A stretch of DNA of 64,000 nucleotides from Arthrobacter sp. S39 (GTDB lineage Bacteria; Actinomycetota; Actinomycetes; Actinomycetales; Micrococcaceae): the NCBI RefSeq assembly GCF_004320525.1, contig NZ_SIHX01000006.1:286701-350700 (forward strand). Direction: 5' to 3'. This document shows positions 1-9,850 of this stretch, one piece after another. Below the pieces are notes generated by a model, which ran no database searches, was not told the origin of the DNA, and saw only the letters and a list, made by a program, of their open reading frames with translations. Each line of letters begins with the position of its first letter. Position 1 is the first letter of the stretch. Both the position numbers and the translations under genes were made by a program.

Positions 1-2
1 AC

Positions 3-995
3 GCCGGCGAGTTCCTCAACCGGATCTACACCAACGCGTTCAAGAAGCTCGCCCCCGGTTCGGCCCGCTACGGCGTGATGTGCATGGCGGACGGCATGAT
101 CTTCGACGACGGCGTGACCCTGCGCCTCGACGATGACCGGTACTTCATGACCACCACTACAGGCGGCGCCGCGAAGGTGCTGGACTGGCTGGAGGAATGG
201 CTGCAGACCGAATGGCCGGAGCTGGACGTGCAGTGCACCTCGGTGACCGAACAGTGGAGCACCATTGCCGTCGTCGGGCCCAAATCCCGTGCGGTGCTGG
301 CCAAGGTGGCACCGGAACTCGCCGCCAACGGCGGACTGGAAGCCGAAGCGTTCCCATTCATGACCTTCCGCGAGACCACCCTCGCTTCCGGCGTCCAGGC
401 CCGGGTCTGCCGGATCTCCTTCTCCGGCGAACTGGCCTACGAGATCAACGTGCCGGCCTGGTACGGGCTCAACACCTGGGAGGCCGTGGCAGCAGCGGGG
501 GCCGAATTCAACATCACCCCGTACGGCACCGAAACCATGCACGTGCTCCGCGCCGAAAAGGGCTACCCGATCGTTGGCCAGGACACGGACGGCACCGTCA
601 CCCCGCAGGACGCCGGGATGGACTGGATCGTCTCCAAGGCCAAGGAATTCATCGGCAAGCGGTCCTACGCACGCGCCGACGCCCAGCGCGGGGACCGTAA
701 GCACCTGGTCAGCGTGCTGCCCATCGACGGCACCATCAGGTTGCCGGAAGGCACCCAGTTGGTGGAAAAGGGCATCCCGGTGAACTCCGCGTATGGCCCG
801 GTTCCCATGCAGGGATTTGTCACCTCCAGCTACCACAGCGCGGCCCTTGGCCGCTCCTTCGGCCTGGCACTGATCAAGAACGGCCGCAACCGGATCGGCG
901 AGACCCTGGTGGCCGCCGCCGGAAACCAGCTCGTTGACGTTGTTGTCGCTGAAACCGTACTTTTTGACCCCGAAGGGACCCGCAAAGATGGCTGA
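3..995 (+). CDS. soxA: Sarcosine oxidase alpha subunit, C-terminal part (5' end outside window)
   Basis: The reading frame is open from base 3, so the start lies upstream of the window. The visible 330 residues are the C-terminal aminomethyltransferase-like (GCV_T) half of heterotetrameric sarcosine oxidase alpha, the folate-binding part that takes up the one-carbon unit when sarcosine is oxidised to glycine. Supporting motifs are the stretch [11 protein letters not shown] at the very start, [13 protein letters not shown] near the middle and the downstream [14 protein letters not shown] region. The stop overlaps the soxG start by 8 bases (ATGGCTGA), which implies translational coupling. soxB and soxD are presumably upstream but cannot be seen. 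Confidence 0.93.
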   Translation, partial: AGEFLNRIYTNAFKKLAPGSARYGVMCMADGMIFDDGVTLRLDDDRYFMTTTTGGAAKVLDWLEEWLQTEWPELDVQCTSVTEQWSTIAVVGPKSRAVLAKVAPELAANGGLEAEAFPFMTFRETTLASGVQARVCRISFSGELAYEINVPAWYGLNTWEAVAAAGAEFNITPYGTETMHVLRAEKGYPIVGQDTDGTVTPQDAGMDWIVSKAKEFIGKRSYARADAQRGDRKHLVSVLPIDGTIRLPEGTQLVEKGIPVNSAYGPVPMQGFVTSSYHSAALGRSFGLALIKNGRNRIGETLVAAAGNQLVDVVVAETVLFDPEGTRKDG

Positions 996-1620
996 AACAG
1001 CAGCACCCGAAACCAAGAAGAACCTCTTCCTCCGCACCAGCCCCGCTGCACTGCTCAGGGCAGCATTTGACACCGGGTCCGTCCCCGGCACCGTGGAACT
1101 GAGTGAAATCACCTTCCTGACCATGGTTGGCCTGAGGGTGGACCGGAACAGCGACGCCGGGCAGCGGATCTGGTCCGTCACCGGCGGCCTGCCCGCAGCA
1201 TGCGGCGCCGTCGCCGGCTCCGGCGACACCTCCGTGCTGTGGCTCGGGCCCGAGGAATTCCTGGTGGTGGCTCCCATGGAGGCCCACGAGTCCCTCGGCG
1301 GCGACCTCATCCAGGCGCTCCGGGAAGCCCTTGCCGACGGCGAAGGCCAGGTGGTGGACCTCTCCGCCAACCGCACCACCTTCGAACTCACCGGCCCGCG
1401 GGCCCGCGCCGTCCTCGAGAAGGGCTGCTCGCTGGACCTGCACCCCCGCGTGCTCAAGGCGGGCACGGCGCTGTCCACGGAGATCGGCAACATCCCCGTG
1501 GTTCTCTGGAAGACCGGCGACGAAAGCTACCGGCTGTTCCCGCGCGCCTCCTTCGCCGATTTCCTGGGCCGCTGGCTCCTCGACGCCATGCGGGAATACG
1601 CCTCTCCCGAGGTCCCCTAA
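988..1620 (+). CDS. soxG: Sarcosine oxidase gamma subunit
   Basis: This 210-residue protein follows soxA in the standard sox gene order. The ATG at 988 overlaps the soxA stop; a longer frame from 934 would run far into soxA and is not needed. The subunit is a small GCV_T-like fold that completes the heterotetramer in the cytoplasm. Residues such as [11 protein letters not shown] and [14 protein letters not shown] match the usual gamma-subunit core. The stop is followed with no gap by the sdaA ATG at 1621, so the two genes are almost certainly co-transcribed. Confidence 0.92.
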   Translation: MAETAAPETKKNLFLRTSPAALLRAAFDTGSVPGTVELSEITFLTMVGLRVDRNSDAGQRIWSVTGGLPAACGAVAGSGDTSVLWLGPEEFLVVAPMEAHESLGGDLIQALREALADGEGQVVDLSANRTTFELTGPRARAVLEKGCSLDLHPRVLKAGTALSTEIGNIPVVLWKTGDESYRLFPRASFADFLGRWLLDAMREYASPEVP

Positions 1621-2994
1621 ATGGCCCTCAGCGTCCTGGACCTGTTCTCCGTTGGCATCGGGCCGTCGTCGTCACACACGGTCGGCCCGATGCGGGCAGC
1701 AAAGCTGTTCGCCGACGGACTCAAGGGCGACGGACACCTGAGCTCCACCAGGCGCGTGCAGGCCGAACTCTTCGGCTCGCTCGGCGCCACCGGGCGGGGC
1801 CACGGCTCCGATAAGGCTGTGGTCCTGGGATTCAAGGGGCTGGACCCGGAAACAGTGGACACCACCACGGCCGATGACCAGGTGGCCGCCGCCGCCCTCG
1901 ACGCCGAACTGTGGGTGTGCGGGGACCACCGGGTGGACTTCAACTGGGACGAGGACGTCATCCTGCACCGGCGTAAGTCCCTCCCGGCGCACCCCAACGG
2001 CATGACGTTCCGGGCCCTGGACCACGGCGGGACCGTCCTCAGCGAACGGAGTTACTACTCCATCGGCGGCGGCTTCGTGGTGGACGGCAACGCGGAGGGC
2101 GCGGACAAGGTAGTGGCCGACGCCACCGTGCTGCCCTACCCGTTCAGCACGGCCGACGAACTCCTGGAGATCTGCCAGCGCGAAGGCATGTCCATCTCCG
2201 ACGTGATGCTGGCCAACGAACTGACCTGGCGCAGCGAAGCGGAACTCCGGGAAAAACTGCTGGCGCTGTGGGCGGTCATGCGCGAATGTGTGGACAACGG
2301 CTGCGCCGCGGAAGGGATCCTTCCGGGTGGCCTGAACGTCAGGCGACGCGCGCCGTCGTTGTTCCAGACCCTGACAGCGGACACCGGCGTGACCGACCCG
2401 CTCCGCGCGATGGAGTGGGTGAACCTCTTCGCGCTGGCAGTGAACGAGGAAAACGCCGCCGGCGGCCGCATCGTCACCGCACCCACCAACGGCGCGGCCG
2501 GCATCGTTCCCGCGGTGCTGCATTATTACGTGAAGTTCGTGCCCGGCGCCAACGACGACGGTGTGGTCCGCTTCCTGCTGGCCGCGGCCGCCGTCGGAAT
2601 CCTGTTCAAAATCAACGCCTCCATCTCCGGCGCCGAAGTGGGCTGCCAGGGCGAGGTGGGTTCCGCCTGCTCCATGGCGGCCGCGGGCCTGTGCGAGGTC
2701 CTCGGCGGAACGCCCGAGCAGGTGGAGAACGCCGCCGAAGTAGGGATCGAACACAACCTCGGCCTGACCTGCGACCCCGTAGGCGGCCTGGTCCAGATCC
2801 CCTGCATCGAACGCAACGCCATCGCCAGTGTCAAAGCCATCAACGCCGCGCGACTGTCCCTCCACGGGGACGGCAGCCACAAGGTATCTCTGGACAAAGC
2901 GATCAAGACCATGCGGGAAACCGGCGCCGACATGAAAAGCAAATACAAGGAGACGTCCCGGGGTGGCCTCGCGGTAAACGTCATCGAATGCTGA
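1621..2994 (+). CDS. sdaA: L-serine ammonia-lyase (iron-sulfur L-serine dehydratase), single chain
   Basis: The 457-residue product is the one-chain form of the oxygen-sensitive [4Fe-4S] serine dehydratase, which turns L-serine into pyruvate and ammonia without PLP. The N-terminal [17 protein letters not shown] motif and the C-terminal cysteine regions [16 protein letters not shown] and [14 protein letters not shown] (cluster ligands) are present. Its start abuts the soxG stop. Placed after sarcosine oxidase it would dispose of serine made from glycine plus a one-carbon unit, so sarcosine carbon can reach pyruvate. That pathway link is inferred from gene order. Confidence 0.95.
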   Translation: MALSVLDLFSVGIGPSSSHTVGPMRAAKLFADGLKGDGHLSSTRRVQAELFGSLGATGRGHGSDKAVVLGFKGLDPETVDTTTADDQVAAAALDAELWVCGDHRVDFNWDEDVILHRRKSLPAHPNGMTFRALDHGGTVLSERSYYSIGGGFVVDGNAEGADKVVADATVLPYPFSTADELLEICQREGMSISDVMLANELTWRSEAELREKLLALWAVMRECVDNGCAAEGILPGGLNVRRRAPSLFQTLTADTGVTDPLRAMEWVNLFALAVNEENAAGGRIVTAPTNGAAGIVPAVLHYYVKFVPGANDDGVVRFLLAAAAVGILFKINASISGAEVGCQGEVGSACSMAAAGLCEVLGGTPEQVENAAEVGIEHNLGLTCDPVGGLVQIPCIERNAIASVKAINAARLSLHGDGSHKVSLDKAIKTMRETGADMKSKYKETSRGGLAVNVIEC

Positions 2995-3012
2995 CTCGGT
3001 GAAGTACACGTA

Positions 3013-3040
3013 GCCCCGGGTGTGCACCTGCACCCGGGGC
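3013..3040 (+). terminator. Hairpin after sdaA
   Basis: A perfect 10-bp inverted repeat (GCCCCGGGTG and CACCCGGGGC) encloses an 8-base loop 19 bases after the sdaA stop. There is no T-run, which is common for actinobacterial hairpin terminators. It probably separates the sox-sdaA transcript from pdxS, or attenuates read-through. Confidence 0.6.
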
Positions 3041-3093
3041 CAGTCCCATTACTCGAATGCCTGGCCAGGCGCCCTGTCCCATTGGAGCAAGAA

Positions 3094-4008
3094 GTGACCC
3101 TAGAACGACTCCCGTACGAACATATCGCCGTCACGGGCAGCAGCCGTGTCAAGCGGGGCATGGCTGAGATGCTCAAGGGCGGTGTCATCATGGACGTCGT
3201 CAACGTCGAGCAGGCCCGCATCGCCGAAGACGCCGGTGCCGTGGCAGTGATGGCGCTGGAACGCGTTCCGGCCGATATCCGTGCCCAGGGCGGCGTGTCC
3301 CGCATGTCGGATCCGGACATGATCGAGGCGATTATCGAAGCCGTGTCCGTTCCGGTCATGGCCAAGGCCCGGATCGGCCACTTCGTCGAGGCCCAGGTCC
3401 TGCAGTCTTTGGGCGTGGACTACATTGACGAGTCCGAGGTCCTGACCCCGGCCGACTACGTCAACCACATCGACAAGTGGAACTTCAGCGTTCCCTTCGT
3501 CTGCGGTGCCACGAACCTCGGTGAGGCGCTGCGCCGGATCAACGAGGGTGCGGCGATGATCCGTTCCAAGGGCGAGGCCGGCACGGGCGATGTCTCCAAC
3601 GCGACCGGGCACATGCGCCAGATCCGTTCCGAGATCGCCAAGCTTGCTGCCCTGCCCGAGGATGAGCTGTACGTCGCGGCCAAGGAACTGCAGGCCCCGT
3701 ACGAACTGGTCAAGGAAGTTGCCGCCGCCGGCAAGCTTCCGGTGGTGCTGTTCACCGCTGGCGGCATCGCCACCCCGGCCGATGCCGCGATGATGATGCA
3801 GCTTGGCGCCGACGGCGTGTTCGTCGGTTCCGGTATCTTCAAGTCCGGCAACCCGGCCCAGCGTGCCGCCGCCGTCGTCAGGGCTACCGCCTATTATGAC
3901 GACCCGGACGTCATCGCCAAGGCCTCCCGCGGCCTGGGCGAAGCCATGGTGGGCATCAACGTCGACGAGATCCCGCAGCCGCACCGCCTCGCCGAGCGCG
4001 GCTGGTAA
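3094..4008 (+). CDS. pdxS: Pyridoxal 5'-phosphate synthase, lyase subunit PdxS
   Basis: PdxS makes PLP from ribose 5-phosphate, glyceraldehyde 3-phosphate and ammonia supplied by the glutaminase PdxT. The GTG at 3094 was chosen because GGAG precedes it by a few bases; the frame also opens at 3022, but that would start inside the terminator hairpin. It gives 304 residues, the usual PdxS length. Seen motifs are [18 protein letters not shown], the active-site lysine region [19 protein letters not shown] and the phosphate-binding [12 protein letters not shown]. No pdxT follows, so the partner glutaminase must be encoded elsewhere. Confidence 0.95.
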   Translation: MTLERLPYEHIAVTGSSRVKRGMAEMLKGGVIMDVVNVEQARIAEDAGAVAVMALERVPADIRAQGGVSRMSDPDMIEAIIEAVSVPVMAKARIGHFVEAQVLQSLGVDYIDESEVLTPADYVNHIDKWNFSVPFVCGATNLGEALRRINEGAAMIRSKGEAGTGDVSNATGHMRQIRSEIAKLAALPEDELYVAAKELQAPYELVKEVAAAGKLPVVLFTAGGIATPADAAMMMQLGADGVFVGSGIFKSGNPAQRAAAVVRATAYYDDPDVIAKASRGLGEAMVGINVDEIPQPHRLAERGW

Positions 4009-4013
4009 AAGGG

Positions 4014-4244
4014 ATGGCTGTGACGGGCAATCAACTGGAAAGGACCGCCAGCAGGCGTGGGTTGCGCACAGACTGGGCACGGCTTACCGGTCACACGGTG
4101 GAGGTGTGGCTTTTGGGCGAGCATGTGATGACCGGCGTGGTTGAGCAGGCTGCCGATGATGATTCAGTGCTCTGGATAGCGGGGTCAGGAGCCTTTACGC
4201 GGAGACTCTTCGACAAATCCACCGGCTACAAGGTCTGGGTGTAG
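4014..4244 (+). CDS. Small conserved-looking protein of unknown function
   Basis: The 76-residue frame begins 5 bases after the pdxS stop, with AAAAGGG as a close ribosome binding site, so it is probably in the same transcript. The central part (TGHTVEVWLLGEHVMTGVVE) has the alternating hydrophobic pattern of a small beta-barrel, followed by DDDSVLWIAGSGAFTRR. No family was recognised. A structurally similar-looking small protein occurs at 37174. It has no signal peptide or membrane segment. Confidence 0.65.
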   Translation: MAVTGNQLERTASRRGLRTDWARLTGHTVEVWLLGEHVMTGVVEQAADDDSVLWIAGSGAFTRRLFDKSTGYKVWV

Positions 4245-4277
4245 AAGGGTGGTTTGAGGCGCGCAGAGTAGGGTTCC

Positions 4278-4964
4278 TTGCATGGACATCAATGCGGTAC
4301 CTGGTTTCCGGCGCGTACCGGCCTGACCGTGGACCGGGATCGCTTCCTCCAGCGCTGGCTTGTGTCCGTGACGCTTGCGGAAGCCGCGGGTTTTGCCATC
4401 CCCGCCGTTGTGGGTGGCATCCTGAGCCTCCTCGCCGCCCCGGCGGGCCTGGTTTATCCGGCAATGGTCCTTGCCGGCGCGTGCGAAGGCGCCTTGCTCG
4501 GATTCGGCCAGTCCTTGGGCTTCGGAGGCGCCGTTCCCCGGTCGCCGTGGATGCTGGCGACGGCGGCGGGAGCGGCGGCCGCGTGGTCGATTGGGATGCT
4601 CCCCAGCAGCCTGGGCGGGATCGACTTTGGTTCACCTTGGGCAGTTGTCCTCACGGCTGTGCTCGGCTGTCTGCTTCTGCTTTCCATTCCGACACTCCAG
4701 TGGTGTGTCCTCCGCCGCCAAGGCCTGCGGACCGCTTTCTGGATTCCCGTCAATGCGGGAGCCTGGGCCGCGGGTATTCTGTGGACGCTGGCCCCGTCGC
4801 CGTTCATTGACGAAACCACCCCGGCGCCGGCTCTCTTCGGTGTCTACCTGCTGGCCGGGCTGCTCATGGCGGCCACAGTGGCGGTGCTGACCGGATTCGC
4901 CGCCCGTCGCATTGCTTCCGACGCCGCCGGATCGCGATCACCAGCGGACGTGTCACCTACATAA
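4278..4964 (+). CDS. Multi-pass membrane protein of unknown function
   Basis: The protein has about six hydrophobic segments, for example AEAAGFAIPAVVGGILSLL, VVLTAVLGCLLLLSIP and LFGVYLLAGLLMAATVAVL, so it is an inner-membrane protein. The TTG at 4278 has a weak upstream AGTAGGG; a GTG at 4329 would remove 17 residues and put the first membrane segment nearer the N-terminus, so the start is uncertain. It is a single gene, convergent with the truncated SDR at 4957 (overlap of a few bases). No domain was identified. Confidence 0.6.
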   Translation: MHGHQCGTWFPARTGLTVDRDRFLQRWLVSVTLAEAAGFAIPAVVGGILSLLAAPAGLVYPAMVLAGACEGALLGFGQSLGFGGAVPRSPWMLATAAGAAAAWSIGMLPSSLGGIDFGSPWAVVLTAVLGCLLLLSIPTLQWCVLRRQGLRTAFWIPVNAGAWAAGILWTLAPSPFIDETTPAPALFGVYLLAGLLMAATVAVLTGFAARRIASDAAGSRSPADVSPT

Positions 4965-5607
4965 GGTGCTCTCCGGTGACGCGGACGAGATGATTCAGCA
5001 GCGCATCCTGAAAAGCCACGTCGTAGACCGCGTCGTGGGCCTGCTGCCGGTGCTGGTGATACCAATAGCCACCGCTGGTCAGTGCCTCCGGGGCATCGCT
5101 GGTGGCAAGCCATTCCTGCGTAGGGTGACCGAGCCCCAGGTCGTCGGGGGCGCCAGGGCCGCCCATCCTGGTAGGCACCCACCCGGGATCAACAGCATTG
5201 CTGAGAACGTCAGGCCACAACCGCGCTGCGGCCGCCATAAGCGCAGTCACGTAGAGCTTGCTGTCCGAGTAGGAGACCCTCGGTACCAGTTCGCTCCCGT
5301 CCTTGTCCGCAAGTACGGCCCGGCCCCCGCGGTGCATGCCGCTGCTGAGATAGATCTGCCGGCGAGCGCGGTGGATGAGGGCTGTGAGGAGGTAAGGCGC
5401 CACGACGTTGACCTGGAAAACATGCGGCCCGGTGAGCACGCCTGCGTTGTGGATGACGACATCCACAGTACCGATCCGGTTCACCTGCCCTGCGAGGTCA
5501 CGCACCTGTTCCATGTCAGAAAGATCGCCCACCACGCCAGCCGCGCCGCGGTCCATAAGACCCTGTAGGGCGGTCAGGCGTCCGCGGCTGCGAGCATGCA
5601 CAACGAC
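4957..5607 (-). pseudogene. Short-chain dehydrogenase/reductase, 5'-truncated
   Basis: The C-terminal two thirds of an SDR are intact: DVVIHNAGV (the NAG motif), the catalytic YSDSK pair and NAVDPGWVPTRMGGPGAP. The N-terminal Rossmann strand and the TGxxxGxG cofactor loop are missing. The family-like sequence starts at about VVVHARSRG (base 5607), and no frame upstream restores the loop. The break coincides with a 13-bp inverted repeat at 5604-5646. An open frame continues by chance to 5928, overlapping the next gene on the other strand. A protein from this locus would not bind NAD(P) normally. Confidence 0.65.
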
Positions 5608-5646
5608 GCCGGCCGGCCACCTCTCGAAGGCGACCGGCCGGCGTCG
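5604..5646. repeat. 13-bp inverted repeat at the SDR truncation point
   Basis: CGACGCCGGCCGG at 5604-5616 is perfectly repeated in reverse at 5634-5646, with a 17-base loop. It lies where homology to the SDR ends and may be a recombination scar or a displaced terminator. The segment 5647-5866 before the phosphatase gene holds no gene I can support. Confidence 0.6.
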
Positions 5647-5866
5647 TCCGCTACGAAAAGAACCTGCCGGAGCACCACTGTCCTGTTCCACTGCAGGATC
5701 ACCTCGCCCTTGCAGTGCCAGCGAACGGCGTTGGACAGGCCTCGCATTCCATCTAGGGCCACCCGGACCTCGCCCAACAATAGGATCGGCGTGCGGGCAG
5801 TGGGTGATTCCTTGGTTCCTGGCTGCTTGTATGGTTGCCGCGGTCCGGAACGGGTACAACTGAGTC

Positions 5867-7588
5867 ATGACGACTTCGCTGGTGCTTGGCCCCATAATGC
5901 GGTACGTGGATGAGACGTCGGCCAGCATCTGGGTGGAGACCAGGAGTGATTCCGGCGTCCGCGTCCGCGCCGCCGGCAGGGACTGGACGGCGCGGACGTT
6001 CGCCGTGCACGGCCACCATTACGCACTGGTGGAGGCGGACGGACTGGACCCCGGATCGGTGCTGTCGTACACCTTGGAAATCGACGGGGTACACGTCTGG
6101 CCCGATCCGGCATCAGAGTTTCCGCCGCCGGTGATCGCGACTCTGAAGCCCGGAAAGCCGCTGCGCCTGGCGTACGGATCCTGCCGCACCAGTGTCCCGC
6201 ATGACGAGTCCGGCAACCGGACGCACGGCGTCGACTCGCTCCGCGCCTACGCGCTGGCGATGGCCTCGGGCGACAACCGGCCGTGGCCGGACCTGGTGGC
6301 TTTCCTCGGAGACCAGGTGTATGCCGACCTGACCAGCGAGCAGATGCAAGAGTTCATTCGCGCACGCCGCGACATCAACGAGCCGCCCGGCGAGGAGCTC
6401 AAGGACTACGAGGAATATGCCCACCTCTACAACCTTGCCTGGTCTGATCCTGCGAACAGGTGGCTGCTGTCCACGTTGCCCAGCGCGATGATCTTCGACG
6501 ACCACGACATCCGCGACGACTGGAACGCCTCGCTGAGCTGGAAGAGGGAGATGGAAGCCACCTCATGGTGGCACGGGCGGATTGTCTCAGGGCTGGCCTC
6601 CTACTGGGTCCACCAGCACCTGGGAAACCTGTCGCCACGGGAGCGGCAAAACGATGCCATCTGGCAGCGGATAGCCGGCCATCAGGGCGAGGCTGAACTG
6701 GACATCAGCGCTGAACTGGACAGCTTCGCGGACCGCGCAGACCGGGACCCGGAATCCTACCGTTGGAGTTACTGCCGGGATTTCGGCGACACCAGGCTGA
6801 TTGTGGTTGACTCCCGCGCCGCCAGGAACCTGGAACCCGAGACCCGCGCCCTGCTTGACGACGACGAAATGGCCTGGCTTGACGGCCGGATGCGCGGCGG
6901 ATTCCGCCACCTGCTCGTAGCCACGTCGCTGCCCTTCCTACTGCCGATGGGCCTGCACCACGTCGAGTCGTGGAATGAGGCCATATCCGAAGGTGCGTGG
7001 GGGAAGCTCCCCGCCCGCCTCGGCGAGAAGCTGCGCCAGGCAGTGGACCTGGAACACTGGGGCGCCTTCCAAAAAAGCTTCCAGGACGTGGCTGCCATGG
7101 CGGCAGGCGTCGCCGATGGCAATCGTGGCACGTCACCCGAGACAGTGACGTTCCTGTCCGGTGACGTGCATTTTTCCTACGTCGCGGAGGTGGAACGCTC
7201 CTCCGGCAGCCGGATCATCCAGGCAGTATGTTCCCCGATCCGCAATCCTCTTCCCCGGCTGATGAGATACTTCGGGGCTGTCATGGCCTACGGCCTGGCT
7301 TCGCCGGTGGGTGCCCTGGTGGCCCGCTCGGCGCGTGTGCCGAACCCGCCGTTCAGGTGGAAACGCGTCGCGGGGCCTTGGTTCACCAACAACCTGGCCA
7401 CTCTTGAGGTTGTTCCGGAAGGGCTGAAACTGTGGTGGCAGACAGGCGTCGTGGAAGACGGCGACGAACTGCACCCACGGCTCGAGACGGTGGCATCCCT
7501 CACGGTAGCGTCCCGGAGCGCACGGAATCGCGCAGCGGAAAGCGGACGAACATTGCCTGATAACCGGGTGCCGCCGGCAAGAAGCTAG
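5867..7588 (+). CDS. PhoD-like alkaline phosphatase / metallophosphoesterase
   Basis: The 573-residue product has an N-terminal beta-sandwich (residues about 1-100, LGPIMRYVDETSASIWVET) followed by a PhoD-like catalytic domain. Metal-binding motifs are LAYGSCR, FLGDQVYAD, IFDDHDIRDDWN and LSGDVHFSYV. PhoD enzymes hydrolyse phosphomonoesters or diesters, usually outside the cytoplasm, but no signal peptide or Tat motif is visible here, so an intracellular form is likely. It stands alone, and the intergenic region after it carries the IclR operator. Confidence 0.88.
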   Translation: MTTSLVLGPIMRYVDETSASIWVETRSDSGVRVRAAGRDWTARTFAVHGHHYALVEADGLDPGSVLSYTLEIDGVHVWPDPASEFPPPVIATLKPGKPLRLAYGSCRTSVPHDESGNRTHGVDSLRAYALAMASGDNRPWPDLVAFLGDQVYADLTSEQMQEFIRARRDINEPPGEELKDYEEYAHLYNLAWSDPANRWLLSTLPSAMIFDDHDIRDDWNASLSWKREMEATSWWHGRIVSGLASYWVHQHLGNLSPRERQNDAIWQRIAGHQGEAELDISAELDSFADRADRDPESYRWSYCRDFGDTRLIVVDSRAARNLEPETRALLDDDEMAWLDGRMRGGFRHLLVATSLPFLLPMGLHHVESWNEAISEGAWGKLPARLGEKLRQAVDLEHWGAFQKSFQDVAAMAAGVADGNRGTSPETVTFLSGDVHFSYVAEVERSSGSRIIQAVCSPIRNPLPRLMRYFGAVMAYGLASPVGALVARSARVPNPPFRWKRVAGPWFTNNLATLEVVPEGLKLWWQTGVVEDGDELHPRLETVASLTVASRSARNRAAESGRTLPDNRVPPARS

Positions 7589-7692
7589 GCCGCCAGCCAG
7601 ACAGTACCTTTGAGGGCGTCAATCCGCCACGGGCCGGTCTGCAATCCCATCGCGCATGCGCGGCCACGCGCTTGGTAGCCTTAGGGCAACAG

Positions 7693-7711
7693 TGTTGCTT
7701 TCCGCGCAACA
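7693..7711. promoter_or_regulatory. Probable IclR-type operator
   Basis: TGTTGC and GCAACA form a perfect 6-bp inverted repeat 7 bases apart, 38 bases before the iclR-like start. IclR-family regulators commonly bind such short palindromes and repress themselves. The assignment to this regulator is inferred from position. Confidence 0.45.
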
Positions 7712-7748
7712 CCTGCCCACAGTACAGATAACGGGAGTCCTTCGCATC

Positions 7749-8549
7749 ATGAGTGCAACAGAAGCCACTGACACCTCGGGAGCCGGCGACACCAAGAGTG
7801 CGTCCGTCATCGTGAACGCCATCGCCGTGCTCCGGTGTTTTTCGGTCGACGAGCCTTTGCTGGGCGTCACGGAGATCGCCAACCGCATCGGGCTGCACAA
7901 GAGCACCGTTTCGCGGATCCTTGCCACCTTCGAACAGGAACGCCTGGTGGAGAGGGACGAGGAGACGCGACGGTTCCGGCTGGGCCTGGGGCTGATCGCC
8001 GTGGCGGGGCCCCTCCTGGCCGACCTTGAGGAACGCCGGGTCGCGTACCCGGTTTTGCGCGAACTCGCGGAGCAGACCGGTGAAACGAGTGCGCTGATGG
8101 TCTGGAACGTAAACGAATCGATGTGCGTGGAGCAGATCGCCAGCCGCCAGCAGATTAAGCACACCACGCCGCTGGGCGCCCGCTACGGCGATGCCATGAG
8201 TGCTTCCGTGCAGGTGTTCCTCGCCGGCGAGCCTGAGGAACGCGTCCGGTCCCTGCTCCGCAGCGGCACCGTCACACTGCCGGGCCTGGACGACGCCGGC
8301 CTCGATGCCTACCTGGTCCGGCTCAAGGAAGGGGCCGGCAGGGGGTGGACCGTCAACTACGGCGAATCATCCGTTGACGAAGTGGGCGTCGCCGCGCCTG
8401 TGTACGACCATCGCGGTGACGTGGTTGCCGCCGTGCTGATCCCGGCGCCACGGTTCCGGGTCTCCGCCGAGCGGCTTCAGAGCCTGGGCGAAGCGTGTGC
8501 CACGGCCGCCGAAAAAGTGACTGCGCGGCTGGGCGGGCGCGCGCTCTGA
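7749..8549 (+). CDS. IclR-family transcriptional regulator
   Basis: The 266-residue protein has an N-terminal winged helix (about residues 20-85, VTEIANRIGLHKSTVSRILATFEQERLVER) and a C-terminal IclR effector-binding domain with RELAEQTGETSALMVW and YDHRGDVVAAVLIPAPRFR. The ATG at 7749 follows ACGGGAG; the frame runs open to 7656 but those codons look unlike an IclR N-terminus. No catabolic gene adjoins it in the same direction, so its targets are unknown. It may control itself through the palindrome at 7693. Confidence 0.9.
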   Translation: MSATEATDTSGAGDTKSASVIVNAIAVLRCFSVDEPLLGVTEIANRIGLHKSTVSRILATFEQERLVERDEETRRFRLGLGLIAVAGPLLADLEERRVAYPVLRELAEQTGETSALMVWNVNESMCVEQIASRQQIKHTTPLGARYGDAMSASVQVFLAGEPEERVRSLLRSGTVTLPGLDDAGLDAYLVRLKEGAGRGWTVNYGESSVDEVGVAAPVYDHRGDVVAAVLIPAPRFRVSAERLQSLGEACATAAEKVTARLGGRAL

Positions 8550-8553
8550 CCCT

Positions 8554-9804
8554 TCACGACTCCAGGTAACCGCCGCTGGCCCAGCGCCGAAGCGCCTGCC
8601 GCTCGCCGTCGTCGAACTCCATCAGTGCCACCCGGCACAGCTCTTCCACGTCGTCAGTCCAGGCTGCGGCCAGCCCCTCCGCGGTGGCGGTCTCGTCCAG
8701 CTGGAAATTGACGTAGCCCAGGCCCTGGATCACGAAGTTCACGGCCCCGCGGGACACCGGCTGGCCTGCTGTGACGCAGTCATCGCGGACCAGCCGGGAC
8801 AGGTCGCTGCGGTTGACGGGCTGTTCCTGGAGCCTGGCCGCCATCGCCTGGAACAGTTGCCGGAACTGGGCTTCGGAAAGTGCCGGCACGTCGGTTACCC
8901 GGGCCACCCGCTCCTCGATGCCGGGTTCAACCTCGGCTTCGACAGGGAGGTCGTCACTGGAAAACCGCTGAGCGTCCCAGACCCAGCCGCCGCGTGAGGG
9001 GGAGTATTCAACGCCCTGGCCAATCTGCGCCACCCACGTCCCGAACTTCCCAAAGCCGGCCCAGTCCGTCTTCAGCGAAGGGTCCACCGTGAGCGCCCTG
9101 TGGGCGACCATGGCGCCGACAACCGGCCCCGGCGCGGTGCGGACCAGGTCGCAGACCTCCCGGATCGCGGCAGAAACAGATTTGGCTTTCGTTTTCGGCT
9201 TTGCCTTCGCGGCTCCCTGCGCCTCCTTCTGCGGCTGGCCGGACTCCACCGCCCGGAGGGGCTCCACGATGCTGCCGTTCAGGATGGCCACAAAGTCGTG
9301 GGACTCCACCACGTTGTCCGCCATCTCGCGGTACGCGAAGGCCACGGCTCCGGCGGCGATGACGGTTGTCAGCTTGTCGGCGGCGCGGAAACGCTGGATC
9401 AGGGACGTGAAATCGGCGTCGGCCGAGGCGATGAAGAACTCGTCAATTTCATTGACGCCGGTCAGGGTATCCATCGCGTCGAGGACGAGGTTGATATCGG
9501 TACTGCTTTTGCCCCGCTGCGTCAGCGACGGGCAGTCGATGACACGAAAGCCCGCCCGCGTCCAGTACGTGCGGTACTTAGAGAACGCCACCGGGTTCAG
9601 GTAGCAGTTGCGGATGAGGAAGCGGCGGGAATTCTCACCCGGGCCGCCGGCCGACAGCGCATCAGCCCAGTGCTTGGGGTCTTCGGCGAACCGCCTCGCC
9701 GCCTGGGGGTCCAGGGCCTGAAGGCCAAGGTAGACGTTGTCGAAATCGACAAACATCGCTGCCCGGAGACCCGGCCGACGGGGAGTGGTGCGCGCCTCAT
9801 TCAT
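8554..9804 (-). CDS. NYN-domain protein with C-terminal LOTUS/OST-HTH region
   Basis: The 416-residue protein starts with a PIN-like NYN nuclease fold: FVDFDNVYLGL (acidic D20 and D22), SSTDINLVLDAMD and ASADADFTSLIQRF supply the acidic metal-binding residues. A basic alanine/lysine-rich linker follows. The segment from about residue 205 (IREVCDLVRTAPGPVVGA to GGWVWDAQRF) resembles an OST-HTH/LOTUS domain, and a second such segment may lie near 315-390. NYN-LOTUS proteins are thought to act on RNA. The ATG at 9804 removes a 13-residue extension. It is convergent with the IclR gene, 4 bases away. Confidence 0.82.
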   Translation of the reverse strand: MNEARTTPRRPGLRAAMFVDFDNVYLGLQALDPQAARRFAEDPKHWADALSAGGPGENSRRFLIRNCYLNPVAFSKYRTYWTRAGFRVIDCPSLTQRGKSSTDINLVLDAMDTLTGVNEIDEFFIASADADFTSLIQRFRAADKLTTVIAAGAVAFAYREMADNVVESHDFVAILNGSIVEPLRAVESGQPQKEAQGAAKAKPKTKAKSVSAAIREVCDLVRTAPGPVVGAMVAHRALTVDPSLKTDWAGFGKFGTWVAQIGQGVEYSPSRGGWVWDAQRFSSDDLPVEAEVEPGIEERVARVTDVPALSEAQFRQLFQAMAARLQEQPVNRSDLSRLVRDDCVTAGQPVSRGAVNFVIQGLGYVNFQLDETATAEGLAAAWTDDVEELCRVALMEFDDGERQALRRWASGGYLES

Positions 9805-9850
9805 TGGCTCAGTGTGCCAGTAATGAGGAACGGGAAGGAACACCCTTCGC

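Noticed and set aside
1672..3033. 453-residue open frame on the minus strand
   Set aside because: It lies antisense to sdaA over almost all its length and has the histidine/glutamine-rich composition of a high-GC shadow frame.
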